DNA from: Polytrichum commune
Taxonomy: Eukaryota; Streptophyta; Polytrichopsida; Polytrichales; Polytrichaceae
Direction: 5' to 3'
DNA length: 64,000 nucleotides
NCBI GenBank assembly: GCA_950295325.1
Contig: OX485806.1
Span: 57,469,169 to 57,533,168 of the forward strand
The translations under genes and the position numbers were made by a program. The notes below the pieces were generated by a model, which saw nothing but the letters and a program-made list of their open reading frames with translations, did not search any database and was not told the DNA's origin. This document shows positions 1 through 11,243 of this stretch, in pieces (the stretch's first letter is position 1; the number at the start of each line of letters is the position of its first letter).

Positions 1-907
1 TTTTATACCTTGAGGCTCAAATGAATGGGAGATATGTCTCATGAGTTGACAAAGAGGCAACGGACTCTTTCATGAGCCCAAAGCTCACAAGGGGGTTGGG
101 GCTTGCCGACGCGTAGAGCGGGCAAGCCCACCAAGGTGCGGTTTGCAAAAAACAAATCACATGAAGCAAAGGAGGAGGCGATGCATGTCACCTTTTAATG
201 TGGGACATTAGATTTTTGTCAAGATTTCATTCTATGTGAATTTAATGAGGTGCATGTCATTGTAAAGGTCACCTTCTTTGAAACTCACATGATAGATGTG
301 AGGCCCAAGCCGGTGTGTTTGCGGTGCATTATGATATGTCATAATGGCAAAGAGATGAAGTTCAAATTGACAAGGAGTCCTATGGTAGGAGGATCCAAGT
401 TGAATTTGATCTTAATGGACCAAATGAGAAATGGAAAACATAATGGTTGTGGTTCAATTGAAACAACTCCAAAGAACTTATGGGGAGGCTAGGAAAGATG
501 GGCCTCCCCTAAACCACTTTGGTGGGATGTTGGTGAGATACAAGGATGTATTCACCAATGTGTTGCTCAAAAGTTACCGCCAATTAGTGAAAAATAACTT
601 TGCTCAACAAGAGATTGAGTTCTTGAGGTATGTGGTGACAAAGGAAGTTGGTGGATGAACATGAAAAATGTCAAGGCAATCCAAGAGGAGAATTGGTCCT
701 TGACTCAAGAAAAAAACTTAGGTCATTTGTTGGCCTAGCCAACTACTACCACCACTTCATTCGAGGTTTTTCTAAGGTTGCTAGGACCTTAGTGAATTTG
801 TTGAAAAAATGGCTATCCCAAGAGTGGGATGAGCCTTTTCACCAAGTCTTTGGGGGAGCTTAAGACCAAGTTCTCTTCGCCACCCGTGGTCAAGTTCGCG
901 GAGCTTG
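1..907 (+). pseudogene. Ty3/gypsy copy A: protease-to-reverse-transcriptase fragment
   Basis: Decayed 5' part of a chromovirus pol region. Conceptual translation at about 650-860 gives the end of the reverse transcriptase and its link to RNase H, with the gypsy signature F-V-G-L-A-N-Y-Y followed by F-I-R-G-F-S-K. The upstream 250-650 segment holds the protease-RT linker in several frames with stops. The same sequence recurs inverted at about 42130-43100. The reading frame is cut at 907 by an insertion flanked by GCTTG and resumes at 3909 in RNase H. Not a functional gene; the family assignment is firm, exact gene limits are not. Confidence 0.8.
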
Positions 908-1259
908 TGTGAGGCCAAACCGCCCACCCTTAAGCATCCTAGTCCGGGTGAGGGAATGGGGATCACATTCATGTTCACATAACTCTTTCTTGTCAACTTG
1001 TAAGAATTCCTTACATTTCCCATCAATCATTGCACACCAATTTATTCCATGAACTGAGTACAAGCGTTGAAAAATGCTTTTCTATAGTATTTCAATCCTA
1101 ACACACCCTAAATCAATATTACGTCATAATCTAAGTAACTAACTATTCCATCATCTATTGTATCACTTTGGGCTCCCCCCCCTTATCTCACATCGGTCTA
1201 GACCTCGTTAGGCAACCACCTAATCCCCTTGAGGCCCAGCCTCTAAACCTTTAAGCAGC

Positions 1260-1521
1260 AACATTAATCCAAAACCTTAGGCCCAACAGTAATCCAGCCC
1301 TTAGGCGCAACAGTAATCCAACACCTTAGTCGCAACAGTAATCTAGCCCTTAGTCGCAACAGAAACCCAGCACCATAGTCGCAACAGTAGTCCTGCCCTT
1401 AGTCGCAACAGTAATCCAACCCTTAATCGCAACAGAAACCCAGCACCATAGTCGCAACAGTAGTCCTACCCTTAGTCGCAACAGTAATCCAGCCCTTAGG
1501 TCCAACAGTAATCCAGCCCTT
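1260..1521. repeat. 25-bp minisatellite, left part
   Basis: About ten diverged tandem copies of a unit close to CTTAGTCGCAACAGTAATCC plus AGCCC. The array continues at 3003 after the LTR insertion of 1522-3002, so it was one array before that insertion. Confidence 0.9.
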
Positions 1522-3002
1522 TGTTGCAACCCTTGCTAGTTTTCCTTCACTTAGCTTGACCGCCTTTCCAACCTAGCAAGTGCCACGAGCGCTAACCTGC
1601 ACATCCCACGCACATGCATGGTTAGCTCCCAAAACCGCGGACCTTCAAGCTCATGGCTTGGTCACCAAACCCTCCTACACATGCATTCAGAACTCTCCCC
1701 TTAGTAGGTAGCCAATGGCTAAGGTGGACTTCCATCCATGGAAGTCCACTCTTGAGTTGATCATCGTGTTGCCAAAACAACACTACAACTACCCGGAGCA
1801 CATTGCCAAGTATGCTCCGGGGGGTCGGTCGGCTAAGCCGCCTCACCCATATAAGCCCTTACCCTCATGACTCTTAGTCCGCGTGGGTGAGAGGCGTTCT
1901 CAACGCCCGGGGCCCTCACCCATGCTAAGAGTACTTGGGCCCTCTCACCAATGGCGCCACAAGTCCCGGGTGTCACTCCGGGGTCCCCTTTGTGCCCATG
2001 GTGTTGCGGGCACTCCTCATGGAGAGGTGCGCGACACCCCTTGACAATCTTGCCAATTTTCAATTCTAGCAAAGGTTACGAGCGCTACCCATTCGCATTC
2101 CGCCATGCTAATGGTTAGCTCCTCCTACCCCGGACCATATAGTTCATAGGAGGGGAACCAACCCTCCTACTTTGCTTTTGGAACTCACCCCTTAATCGGT
2201 AACCCATTCCTAGATGTGGACTTCCATCCATGGAAGTCCAATCCCATGTTGATCATCGCGTTGCCGGAGCAACACTAAAACAACCCGAACCATACTAGGC
2301 AACTATGGCCTCACATTGGGCCAACGCCCATGGAGGCCGTGTTGTTCGGCCTCGAGTGGGTGAGGCCACACCACCTCACCCATATAAGCCTCAAGGACTC
2401 TACGCAGGGCCCTTACTCCACCGTCAACCACCCTCTTGTCTCTCTACCAAGAGTTGGGGCCAAGTGGACATTTTCCTTTTGCTGCTGGGCCTACAACCCC
2501 CCCCCCCCCCCCCAAGCAGCTTCAGACCATCATAACTTCCTTGTATGATGTCTGATCATAACAACCAACCACTCTATCGTCATCTACGCTTCACGTAGAT
2601 GCCGATGGACTCCTCATGTGACCCATTCGGGCAAGTCTTGAGGAAGTTATGCCTGTTTGAACCTTGGCAGTCCCGGGAATCACTCCCAGGCACTGCTGTA
2701 CCAGGGCGCTGTCCTGGGTCAGCGCCCCACTCAAATGACCATAACTCCTAGCTCACACCTCCTCTTGAGGCGATCTTGAGCATTCTAGAATCACCACGCC
2801 ATGAGCTACGCATAGCTCATGGCCCTGCCCTCATGCCTCGTAGTCTCCGTGGGTGGGAGGCGTTCACAACGCCCGGGGCCCTCACCCACACTAGGATCAC
2901 TTGGGCCCTCTCACCAACGGCGCCACAAGTCCCGGGTGTCACTCCCGGGTCCCCCTTGTGCCCATGGTGTTTCGGGCACTCCTCATGGAGAGGTGCGCGA
3001 CA
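1522..3002 (-). mobile_element. Family-A LTR pair without internal region, TSD CCCTT
   Basis: Two family-A LTR pieces head to tail, antisense. The first (1522-2036) has lost its middle. The second (2037-3002) lacks its first roughly 20 bases. The pair is flanked by CCCTT at 1517-1521 and 3003-3007, so it entered the minisatellite as one insertion and later lost its internal region, or recombined unequally. The outer limits TGTTGCAACC...GTGCGCGACA match the other LTR copies in the window. Confidence 0.8.
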
Positions 3003-3363
3003 CCCTTAGTCGCAACAGTAACCCAGCACCTTAGTCGCAACAGTAGTCCAGCCCTTAGTCGCAACAGTAATCCCGCCCTTAGGCCCAAAAGTAATCCAGC
3101 CCTTAGTCGCAACTGTAATCCAGCCCTTAATCGCAACAGTAACCCAACACCTTAGTTGCAATAGTAGTCCAGCCCTTAGTCGCAACAGTTATCCATCCCT
3201 TAGGCCCAACAGTAATCAAGCCCTTAGTCGCAACAGTAACCCAACACCTTTGTCGCAACAGTAATCGAGCCCTTAGTCGCAACAATAATCCAACCCTTAG
3301 GCCCAACAGTAATCCAACCCTTAGTCGCAACAGTAATCCAACCCTTAGGCCCAACATTAATCC
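3003..3363. repeat. 25-bp minisatellite, right part
   Basis: Continuation of the array at 1260-1521, about 14 units of the CTTAGTCGCAACAGTAATCC type with variants such as CTTAGGCCCAACAG. Short reading frames here on both strands are products of the repeat, not genes. Confidence 0.9.
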
Positions 3364-3903
3364 AGCAACTAATCCACAATTTGCTAGTTAATTCCACTAA
3401 GCCCCTAGCTAATCCCGCTAATTAACTTCACTAATTCCCTAAACATCCTTACTTAATTCATACATTTTCCTAGCTCTAAGAGCTCAAGAACTTCTAGAGG
3501 GGAGAGAGAGAGGAGAGGGAGAAGAAGAAGAGAGAAATAAAAGAGAAGAGGAGGAGGAGGAGAGGGCACCCAAGACCACAAGCCCCTTAACCTTCTCCTA
3601 CTTAGTAGGACCTTATCCTATCCACTAAACCTTCACCCTTTAAACCAACAAGAGCATGTTCTAATTCAAACATTTAAATCAAAGGACCTTCCTCTTGCTT
3701 CATCAACCACTTCTCACTTAATCACAACACTCCCTAATATCACTAAGGTTCTACTTACCACACAAAATAAGCTTAAAGCCTAAAACATAAACCACACCAA
3801 GCCTTAACATTTTTATACTTTTGAGGTTTCAATAACACTCCAAATGCAATTTTAAATAAATTCTAACCATAAAACAAATATGAGCACTCATTTTGGGCTC
3901 ATA
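3364..3903. other. AT-rich tail of the family-B LTR, no gene seen
   Basis: About 540 bases with a GA-rich tract at 3490-3560 and otherwise AT-rich sequence. No coding motif or RNA gene was recognised. It ends at the GCTTG duplication. Confidence 0.5.
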
Positions 3904-3908
3904 GCTTG

Positions 3909-5845
3909 ACAAACCTTTTGAGGTGCATACGGGGGCGAATGACTTTACTATTACAGGATGTTGATGCAAGATGGAGGGCCATTGCATATGAGAGCATGAA
4001 ACTCAGTGATTGTCAAAGAAGACAACCAACTCATGACAAATAATTTATTTGCCGTAGTGCATTGCTTTAAGATGTGGCGACATTATTTGGGGTCGCACAA
4101 AGCATAGGTCTACATGGACAATGTGTTCTAAAAGCATTTTGACATACAAACGCAAGTGAGCGCCAAGTCATGACGGTGACATGATAGTTTGGCGCTTACA
4201 AAGGTGGATTTGATCCACAAACCGGACCGTGGAAATGTGGTGCTGGATGCGCTAAGTAGACGGGAAGAGTTCCAAGCAATGAGAACGATCCAAACCTTAT
4301 GGTTAATGTGTGCCGGTGAAGGAAACTTGTGATGCAAGATACAGGAGGGGTAATTAACTACCCCGAAGCATGAAAACTTTTAGGTGAGCTTCGCAAGAGC
4401 AAGTTGCTCAAAGAGGTTAAGTTGGTGGACGGATTGTTCAAGTGTAAGCAAAGTTGGGTTTATGTGCTACAAGGCAAGTTGAGGCTATCGGTTTTGAAAG
4501 AGGAATATGATAGTCCTATTGCCGGCCATAGAGGAAAAAGAAAAAACCGCCATAGAATGGTGTCATGGACATGTACAATTGGCGGTGCAAAAATGCGGAT
4601 ATAGCCCACTTTGTGAAGGCTTGGATGAAGTGCCAAGTGAACCGAGCCTCTTACCAAAAGCAAGGCGACTTCTTGCAACCGTTGCCTATCCCGTTGGGGC
4701 CATGACATAGTATGTGCATGGACTTGATCACAAGATTGCCGGAGTCACATGGGTATGATGCCATCTTGTTGATGGTAGAGCGGTTTGCCAAGTTGGCACA
4801 CATGGTGCCGATTGTGGGAAGCGCCATCGCGTTGGAGACCGCATAGCCTTTTCTCAAAGGATGGTTGAGGCACCACGGATTGCCAAGAGTGATTGTGTGG
4901 GATCAAGATCCAAACTTCACAAGTGCATTTTCAATGCATTTCTCTAAGGAGGTCGGAATGAAACTAAGGTTTAGCACGACCTTGCATTCCCAAATGGATG
5001 GGAAAACAGAGCGTGTGAATGGAGTCTTGAAGCAAATACTTGAGGAACTTAGTGGGGGCCGACCAAAGAGATTGGGCGGACTATGTGGGTCAAGCGGAGT
5101 GTAATTGCAATTAGCCACGCACTTGGCTACCAAGGGGTGGACTTTCGTGGTGGTTTATGAAGTGAATGCGCTCCAACCTATTAACCTAGCTCTCGAAGGG
5201 GCACATTCAACACTAGAGTTCAACCAAGATGGTGAGGACTTGGCAAAGGATGGTAAACAAGTCTTGGAGATGACCAAGTTGTTGGTGGAGAAAGCCCGAA
5301 GGTGCTATGGAGTGCAAGTCAATGCCGGAAGACGCGAAGTGGAGAATGAGGTGGGCCAAAAGGTGTTGTTGAATGTGAACAACTTCACTTAGCCGGAAGG
5401 CCTCACTCCAAAGTTCATGTCCAAATATGGAGCTTCGTTTCCCATTGTGGAACAAGTGTTCAAGGACATATATAAGTTGGAATTACCGCCCGAGATCAAA
5501 GTGCATCCGACATTTCATGTCTCAACACTAAAGCCATTTAAGGAAGACACCTTGTGGCCCGATCACAACCAACTGATTCGGCCACCTCCTGACCTTTTGG
5601 AGGTCATTTGGAACATGAGGTAAGAGGGCATCCTCAAGTGTAGGAACCCCAAGTGAAAAGGAAAGATAATGTACAAAGAAGTACTTGGTGAAATGGTAGA
5701 AAGAAATCGCTTAGGTGGCGGCAAGGGACATGGTGAACGCAAAGGAATTGGTAAAGCACTTTGAATAAAACAAGGCTAGACATTCCAATAAAATGAAGCG
5801 TAGACATTGATGAGGACATCAATCTCCTTTAGTGGGGGAGAGACG
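3909..5845 (+). pseudogene. Ty3/gypsy copy A: RNase H, integrase and chromodomain remnant
   Basis: Continuation of copy A after the 908-3903 insertion. RNase H sequence is at about 3909-4330. Integrase follows at about 4400-5600: the zinc-binding N-terminus near 4500-4650, then core residues in C-M-D-L-I-T (near 4717), V-W-D-Q-D-P-N (near 4900) and K-T-E-R-V-N (near 5000), the D,D,E set of integrases. At 5480-5600 comes the L-P-P-E-I-K-V-H-P-T-F-H-V-S type C-terminus, then a degraded chromodomain (about 5610-5800), which marks a chromovirus. Several stops and shifts break the frame. A GTGGGGGAGAGAC tract at 5833-5845 resembles a polypurine tract. Confidence 0.85.
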
Positions 5846-5859
5846 CTAGTAGCACACTT

Positions 5860-6837
5860 TGTCGCAACCCTTGCTAGCCCCCCCTGACAATCTTGCCAAT
5901 TTTCAATTCTAGCAAAGGTTACGAGCGCTAACCATTCGCATTCCACCATGCTAATGGTTAGCTCCTCCTACCCCGGACCATATAGCTCATATGAGGGAAC
6001 CAACCCTCCTACTTTGCTTTCGGGACTCACCCCTTAATCAGTAACCCAATCCTAGATGTGGACTTCCATCCATGGAAGTCCAATCCCATGTTGATTATCG
6101 CGTTGCCGAAGCAACACTAAAACAACCCGAACCATACTAGGCAACTATGGCCTCACATTGGGCGAATGCCCATGGAGGCCGTGCTGTTCGGCCTCGGGTG
6201 GGTGAGGCCACACCACCTCACCCATATAAGCCTCAAGGACTCTACGCTGGGCCCTTACTCCACCGTCAACCACCCTCTTGTCTCTCTACCAAGAGTTGGG
6301 GCCAAGTAGACAATTCCCCTTAGCTGCTGGGCCTAGAAGCCCCCCAGCAGCTTCAGACCATCATACCTTCCTTGTATGATTTCTGATGCTAACAAGCAAC
6401 CCCCCCCCCCATCTTCATCTACGCTTCACGTAGATGCCGATGGACTCCTCATGTGACCCATTCGGGCAAGTCTTGAGGAAGTTATGCCTGTTTGAACCTT
6501 GGCAGTCCCAGGAATCACTCCCAGGCATTGCTGTACCAGGGCGATGTCCCGGGACAGCGCCCCACTCAAATGGCCATAAGTCCTAGCTCACACCTCCGCT
6601 TGAGGTGATCTTGAGCATTCTAAAATCACCACGCCATGAGCTACGCATAGCTCATGGCCTTACCCTCATGCTTCCTAGTCTCCGTGGGTGGGAGGCGTTC
6701 TCAACGCCCGAGGCCCTCACCCACACTAGGATCACTTGGACCCTCTCACCAACGGCGCCACAAGTCTCGGGTGTCACTCCAGGGTCCCCCTTGTACCCAT
6801 GGTGTTTCGGGCACTCCTCATGGAGAGGTGCGCGACA
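5860..6837 (-). mobile_element. Family-A solo LTR, TSD CACTT
   Basis: 978-bp LTR, antisense, from TGTCGCAACC to GTGCGCGACA. CACTT is duplicated at 5855-5859 and 6838-6842. The uninterrupted version of the target exists at 45985-45993, where the same flank reads through with a single CACTT. This pair proves a 5-bp duplication and an insertion into the 3' non-coding part of copy A. Confidence 0.95.
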
Positions 6838-7567
6838 CACTTAGCGTCAAGGCTAATTACTCCACAACATGAACTTGTTCTTTGGCTTCAAGGAATAAAG
6901 TCCAAACTTTAGTGGTGCAAAGAGAAAAGTATGAGATGAGGTCCTAGTCTTGTATTTGTGCTTGGTTAATGGAAGAGGGGGAATTGATATGCCAGACTAG
7001 GTTGGGTAAGCCAAGTAATTGGGGGCCATGGCTTGGAAGGGCCTTGGATAAACCAAGAAACTTCTTAGTTGTGGGCTTGTCCGGGCGGGGGCAAGGTGAT
7101 GGCACATGCTCATAAAAGTGCTACCCGCGAGCTAACGAGAGTTGGCGCATGGGAGTTATGAACCCATGTCTTGAAAGAGCAAAGTGGGAACCGAGTCGGC
7201 GGGACTTGGCATCACCCCCGTGCGATCGAGGCATGGCTTAACAATGGAAAGTCATCTCAGAGTTGCAACCGAGACAACTTAGTGGAAGCGTTGAGGTCTC
7301 GCCTAGATGTGTCATGTTAGGCTAGTGGAGCCTAACGAGGGAGGCCCCAAAGGAAGGGCAACCCAAGTGAGTCCCAAAGTAGGTGGGTCTAGTATAGGTT
7401 AGGTCCTTGGACGAGAGATCCAAGGTCGCTAACGGACCACCTAGGAACGACACCTTTGGCACTATGCCAAATTTGAAGATGCATTGTGGAGGTCGCGCCC
7501 TAAGCTTAATACAATGCGGCGCCATAGAGGATGACAACATGAGAATTGGTGTGCCAACTACGACTAT
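6838..7567 (+). other. 3' non-coding region of gypsy copy A
   Basis: About 730 bases shared with 39281-39787 (inverted) and with 45994-46436 plus 47409-47737. It has no coding motif. It lies between the pol end and the LTR in this retroelement family and is unusually long for an untranslated 3' region. Confidence 0.65.
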
Positions 7568-8438
7568 TGTCGCGCACCTCTCCATGAGGACCACCCGAAA
7601 CACCATGGGCACAAGGGGGACCCCGGAGTGACACCTGGGACTTGTGGCGCCGTTGGTGAGAGGGCCCAAGTGATCCTAGTGTGGGCGAGGGCCCCGACGT
7701 TGGGAACGCCTCCCACCCACGGAGACTAGGATGCACAAGGGCAAGGCCATGAGCTATGCGTAGCTCATGGCGTGGTGATTCTAGAATGCTCAAGATCACC
7801 TCAAACGGAGGTGTGAGCTAAGAGTTATGGTAATTTGAGTGGGGCGCTGTCTCGGGACAGCGCCCTGGTACAGCAGTGCCTGGGAGTGATTCCTGGGACT
7901 GCCAAGGTTTGAACAGGCATAACTTCCTCAATACTTGGCAAAATGGGGCAAGTGAGGATTCCACCGGCATCTACGTGAAGCGTAGATGAAGATGGAGTGG
8001 TTGCTTGTTAGCATCAGACATCATACAAGGAAGTTATGATTGTCTGAAGCTGCTGGGGGCTTCTAGGCCCATCGGCGAAAGGTAAGTGTACACTTGGCCC
8101 CAACTCTTGGTAGAGAGACAAGAGGTTGGTTGACGGTGGGGTAGGGGCCCCACGTAGAGTCCTAGAGGCTTATATGGGTGAGGTGGTGTGGCCTCACCCA
8201 CCCGAGGCCGAACGGCACGGCCTCCATTGGCATTGGCCTAATGTGAGGCCATAGTTGCCTAGTATGGTTCGGGTTGTTGTAGTGTTGCTCCGGCAACGCG
8301 ATGATCAACATGAGATTGGACTTCAATGGATGGAAGTCCACATCTAAGGATTACCGATTAAAGGGGTGAGTCCCGAAGTAAAGCAAAGTAGGAGGGTTGG
8401 TTCCCTTCCTATGAACTATAAGGTCCGGGGTGAGAGTA
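7568..8438 (+). mobile_element. Family-A LTR, sense, cut by the CACTA end
   Basis: Begins TGTCGCGCAC (5' end in the sense direction) and runs 871 bases. It stops inside the LTR at GGTCCGGGGTGAGAG, where the CACTA terminus begins. The last roughly 115 bases of the LTR are missing, and no continuation was found elsewhere in the window. It may be the 3' LTR of copy A or a separate insertion: the GTGGGGGTGAG polypurine tract seen before 47738 is absent here. Confidence 0.85.
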
Positions 8439-8584
8439 CACTACAAGATAAACAAGGGTTTTTAGTACAGTGTTTTAGCAAACATGTGCTTATTGGACCA
8501 ACACTTCATGAAAAAAAGGAAATTGACATGTTTCTAGTATAAGTGTTGGAAAATAGTCATTGTGGACACATTGACGCCCCGATG

Positions 8585-8620
8585 TTGTTTATAGGACGAC
8601 TCACATCGTCCTATAAACAA
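8585..8620. repeat. Perfect 15-bp hairpin in the CACTA subterminal region
   Basis: Arms TTGTTTATAGGACGA (8585-8599) and TCGTCCTATAAACAA (8606-8620) with loop CTCACA. Subterminal repeats of CACTA elements often bind TnpA; whether this one does is unknown. Confidence 0.8.
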
Positions 8621-9699
8621 TAAAATAAATTACCCAATAGATTGTGTGAATTATGGTCGGTAATTTTCAACAACTGTGTATTTTGTAACTTTTTGAATTT
8701 TAAGGAAATCAACCCGGAATTGACACCAACCTCCCCAATCAAAATGGCAGCCATGAAAACTTGCCCTTAACCAACACTTCACAATGTAACGAAGCCCATC
8801 CATAGGTACCCAATTCCCTAAGGAATTAGTTGAGCAAATAGTGCAATTGAAGAACTGCCCATGTGAAAACCCAAAACCCTACTAACGCAAATCAAATGTT
8901 GAGAACACGGTGTCAAGATTCTAGAGTGTTGTTTGCTTTGGACTTGCTCTTATAGTCATAATTTCCTCTATCTTAGAAGTGGAAAAATTGTACCATTAAA
9001 AGCTTAATCCTTTACCAAATCATTCAGGGAGAGGTGATATTTTCCCTGTCTCATGCATATTTTATTTGTTGTCCATTTGCAATACAATTTGCACAGCTCT
9101 ATTAGTCTGTAACCATCATATTAGACCTAATTTCACTTGTCTTTGCCAAGTTATACATCCACCTCCTTCACCTCAATTTACATTTTTCCAAATACGCATT
9201 TTTTTCAATCCAACAGAAACAATTTAACCTCTAATGTTGAACATTGGGTTGGTAAATAATATGCACCCACAGAATTATCCCCACTGCTTTTAGTGGGGAA
9301 GGAAGCTCAATAGTTCAGACCCACAGTATGTACGATCATCAATGGAGTTGTCAAATATTGACATAGTTTGCAGCGTCACAGGACTAGAAGCATAGCCCTT
9401 GCAACATCGTCTTTTGACAAATAAAAATCATACAGAACAAGTTTCATGCCAAATATAGAGGCCAATCAGGAAGTTGCAAAGTCAAGTGAACTTCAGAAGT
9501 TCATGTAAAGTGTGAGTGCATGTAATTGTCAGTTACAAAGCGACAGTTACTCCTTTACACAACACCCAATGCCCTTGGTCACAGCGGCTCTACCACAAGA
9601 GGCTTTTTCTGACTTGAAACTTTTTAGGCTTAGCCTCAGTCAACCTCATCCATTAACCCTACAATCTACCCTATACCCACTCGAAGTGAGTCCCCGCCA

Positions 9700-9923
9700 G
9701 TGATCGGGGAGATTTTTGGGCATAATCGGTTGAGATCCTACTGTTTGCTAGTCCAACCGGTTGTTTGTTGACATCCTTCGGTTTTCCTTTATTAAATTGG
9801 GGTATATACTATAAATTCCTCTAGAATGATCGGTAATTTTCCTGCAGTCTTGAACCTCAACCAGTTATTTCTCAAACTCAACCGGTTCATTTGTAACTAA
9901 CTGCCGGTTCTCCCCGATCATTG
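9700..9923. mobile_element. 224-bp MITE with 10-bp TSD
   Basis: The inverted ends TGATCGGGGAGA (9701-9712) and TCTCCCCGATCA (9909-9920) are perfect. GTCCCCGCCA is duplicated at 9690-9699 and 9924-9933. The interior has AACCGGTT-type motifs and no coding capacity. TSD length fits a Mutator-type MITE; hAT is a poorer fit. It sits 48 bases before the MULE1 target duplication. Confidence 0.8.
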
Positions 9924-9981
9924 GTCCCCGCCATTTATCTATTCCAAGTTCAAGACATAGCCAATTAAGTCCAATTCCCCC

Positions 9982-10100
9982 GGGAAACTGAAGTATGTGA
10001 GCATAGCTCAGAGAGCGGAGAGCGGAGATTGGAGAGCGGAGATTTTCAAATTTGTTGGGTAATTATAGGAGAAGTCGTGCCTATTTCCGTGGATTTTAGT
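9982..10100 (+). repeat. MULE1 left terminal inverted repeat
   Basis: Terminal GGGAAACT, then repeated GGAGAGCGGAGATT, then a stretch containing TGCCTATTTCCGTGGA. It matches the inverted sequence of 57480-57613 in MULE2 and, more loosely, 27130-27336. Confidence 0.75.
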
Positions 10101-10570
10101 GATAGTTTGTCTTCAATTTGTCGGAAAGGCACCCCATTCCCGTGTAAATAAGAACCGAACTTTGTTCGGTGAACCAACCGAACCTATAAGCGTGGAAGAT
10201 AGTGTTTGTTATCAAACATCTTATAGTCTAGGTTTCGAATACGTTTATATTAAATTAGGGCTTACGTCATCAATTGAAGCTTAACACAAACATTAAAGCG
10301 GTATGGAATGTGGCCAAGAGTTAAAGTTGAACACAAACATTCAAACCATTCAAAGTCACTCACAACCTTACCATCTCTCAAGTACAACTGAAGAAGACAA
10401 CCTTCAAAGTATATTCAACCTGTCCACCCGAACCTATCTAGAGAATTGAAATCAAACACTAACGAACTTCAATGAGGGATTGAATAAGGTTTGCAAAAGC
10501 CACATAAAAATTCAAGAAATAAACTTATAAAGTAAAATCAATACAAACAAAATGGAGGTCCGAGGCGTAG
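10101..10570. other. Region between MULE1 left end and the cargo gene
   Basis: About 470 bases. The first 180 are homologous to the inside of the MULE2 right end (57340-57480, inverted). No gene was recognised; the rest is AT-rich and probably the 3' flank of the minus-strand gene. Confidence 0.55.
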
Positions 10571-11243
10571 TCAAGAACTAGGACTACCATGTCTATCACT
10601 ATCCTCGCCCTCCTCCGCTTCTACGTCTAAATACTCCTCTACTAGTTTGTTGAAAGGTCGGATGCGACTGGGAGGTGGAGACGGAGCTTCCGCCAAAAGA
10701 TTGGCAAGCCCGGCCGCATAGCAAGGGAGCTCAAATGTCTTGGAAGGACTCGAACTCATACATGCGTTCTCCCTTGGCGCTCTGAACCAAAAAGCAATAA
10801 GATTAGAAACAAGATGACACACGAAGATGGGAAAATCACTAGAAGGCAAACATGACAAAACATAGAAAGAAAACTTACACAAAGAAAACCGAATGCTCGT
10901 TTGGTCATCTTCTTAGGCGGATCAAACATAGAGGTGGACGGTGGGGCATTTGAGCGGGAGGGTTGCGAAGGTTGGTTTTCATGCATGGGGAGTAGGATCG
11001 CATTGAAAATCACTGGGTCACTCTCAAGGGCCACAATATGCCGCTCAATGAAGCGACACGCTGTAATTGAACCACCTACACCACAATGCCAGTCCATAAC
11101 AACATCATTCTTATCTGTGAGAGTAGCAAAAATGATAGAGAAGAAAACTTGATGCTTCTCGCGAGCACCTCTCCAGGGTATTCCATCACTGCGCATCGTC
11201 TGGCTCTTCTCATCGGTGAAAGCATTCAACCATCCATCTCGCT

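Larger units (their letters stand above)
908..3903 (-). mobile_element. LTR (family B) insertion in gypsy copy A, TSD GCTTG
   Basis: About 3.0 kb inserted in the RNase H region of gypsy copy A. The target-site duplication GCTTG lies at 903-907 and 3904-3908; host homology stops at one side and resumes at the other. Ends are TGTGAGGCC...GGCTCATA, an imperfect TG..CA inverted terminus. The left 300 bases are similar to the LTR starting at 59586 (shared start TGTGAGGCCAAAC and a shared stretch ending GTTGAAAAATGCT), where a primer-binding site next to it sets the sense strand as minus. No protein domain is seen inside, so this is probably a solo LTR. It contains a 25-bp minisatellite, itself interrupted by family-A LTR sequence, and a purine-rich stretch at 3490-3560. 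Confidence 0.7.

Noticed and set aside
2776-3034. Conserved frame of about 77-90 codons within every family-A LTR
   Set aside because: It recurs because the LTR recurs; both strands are open in the same place, indels break it in several copies, and it shows no protein motif.
9512-9703. Small plus-strand frame left of the MITE
   Set aside because: It runs into the MITE target duplication, has no motif and no homologue in the window.
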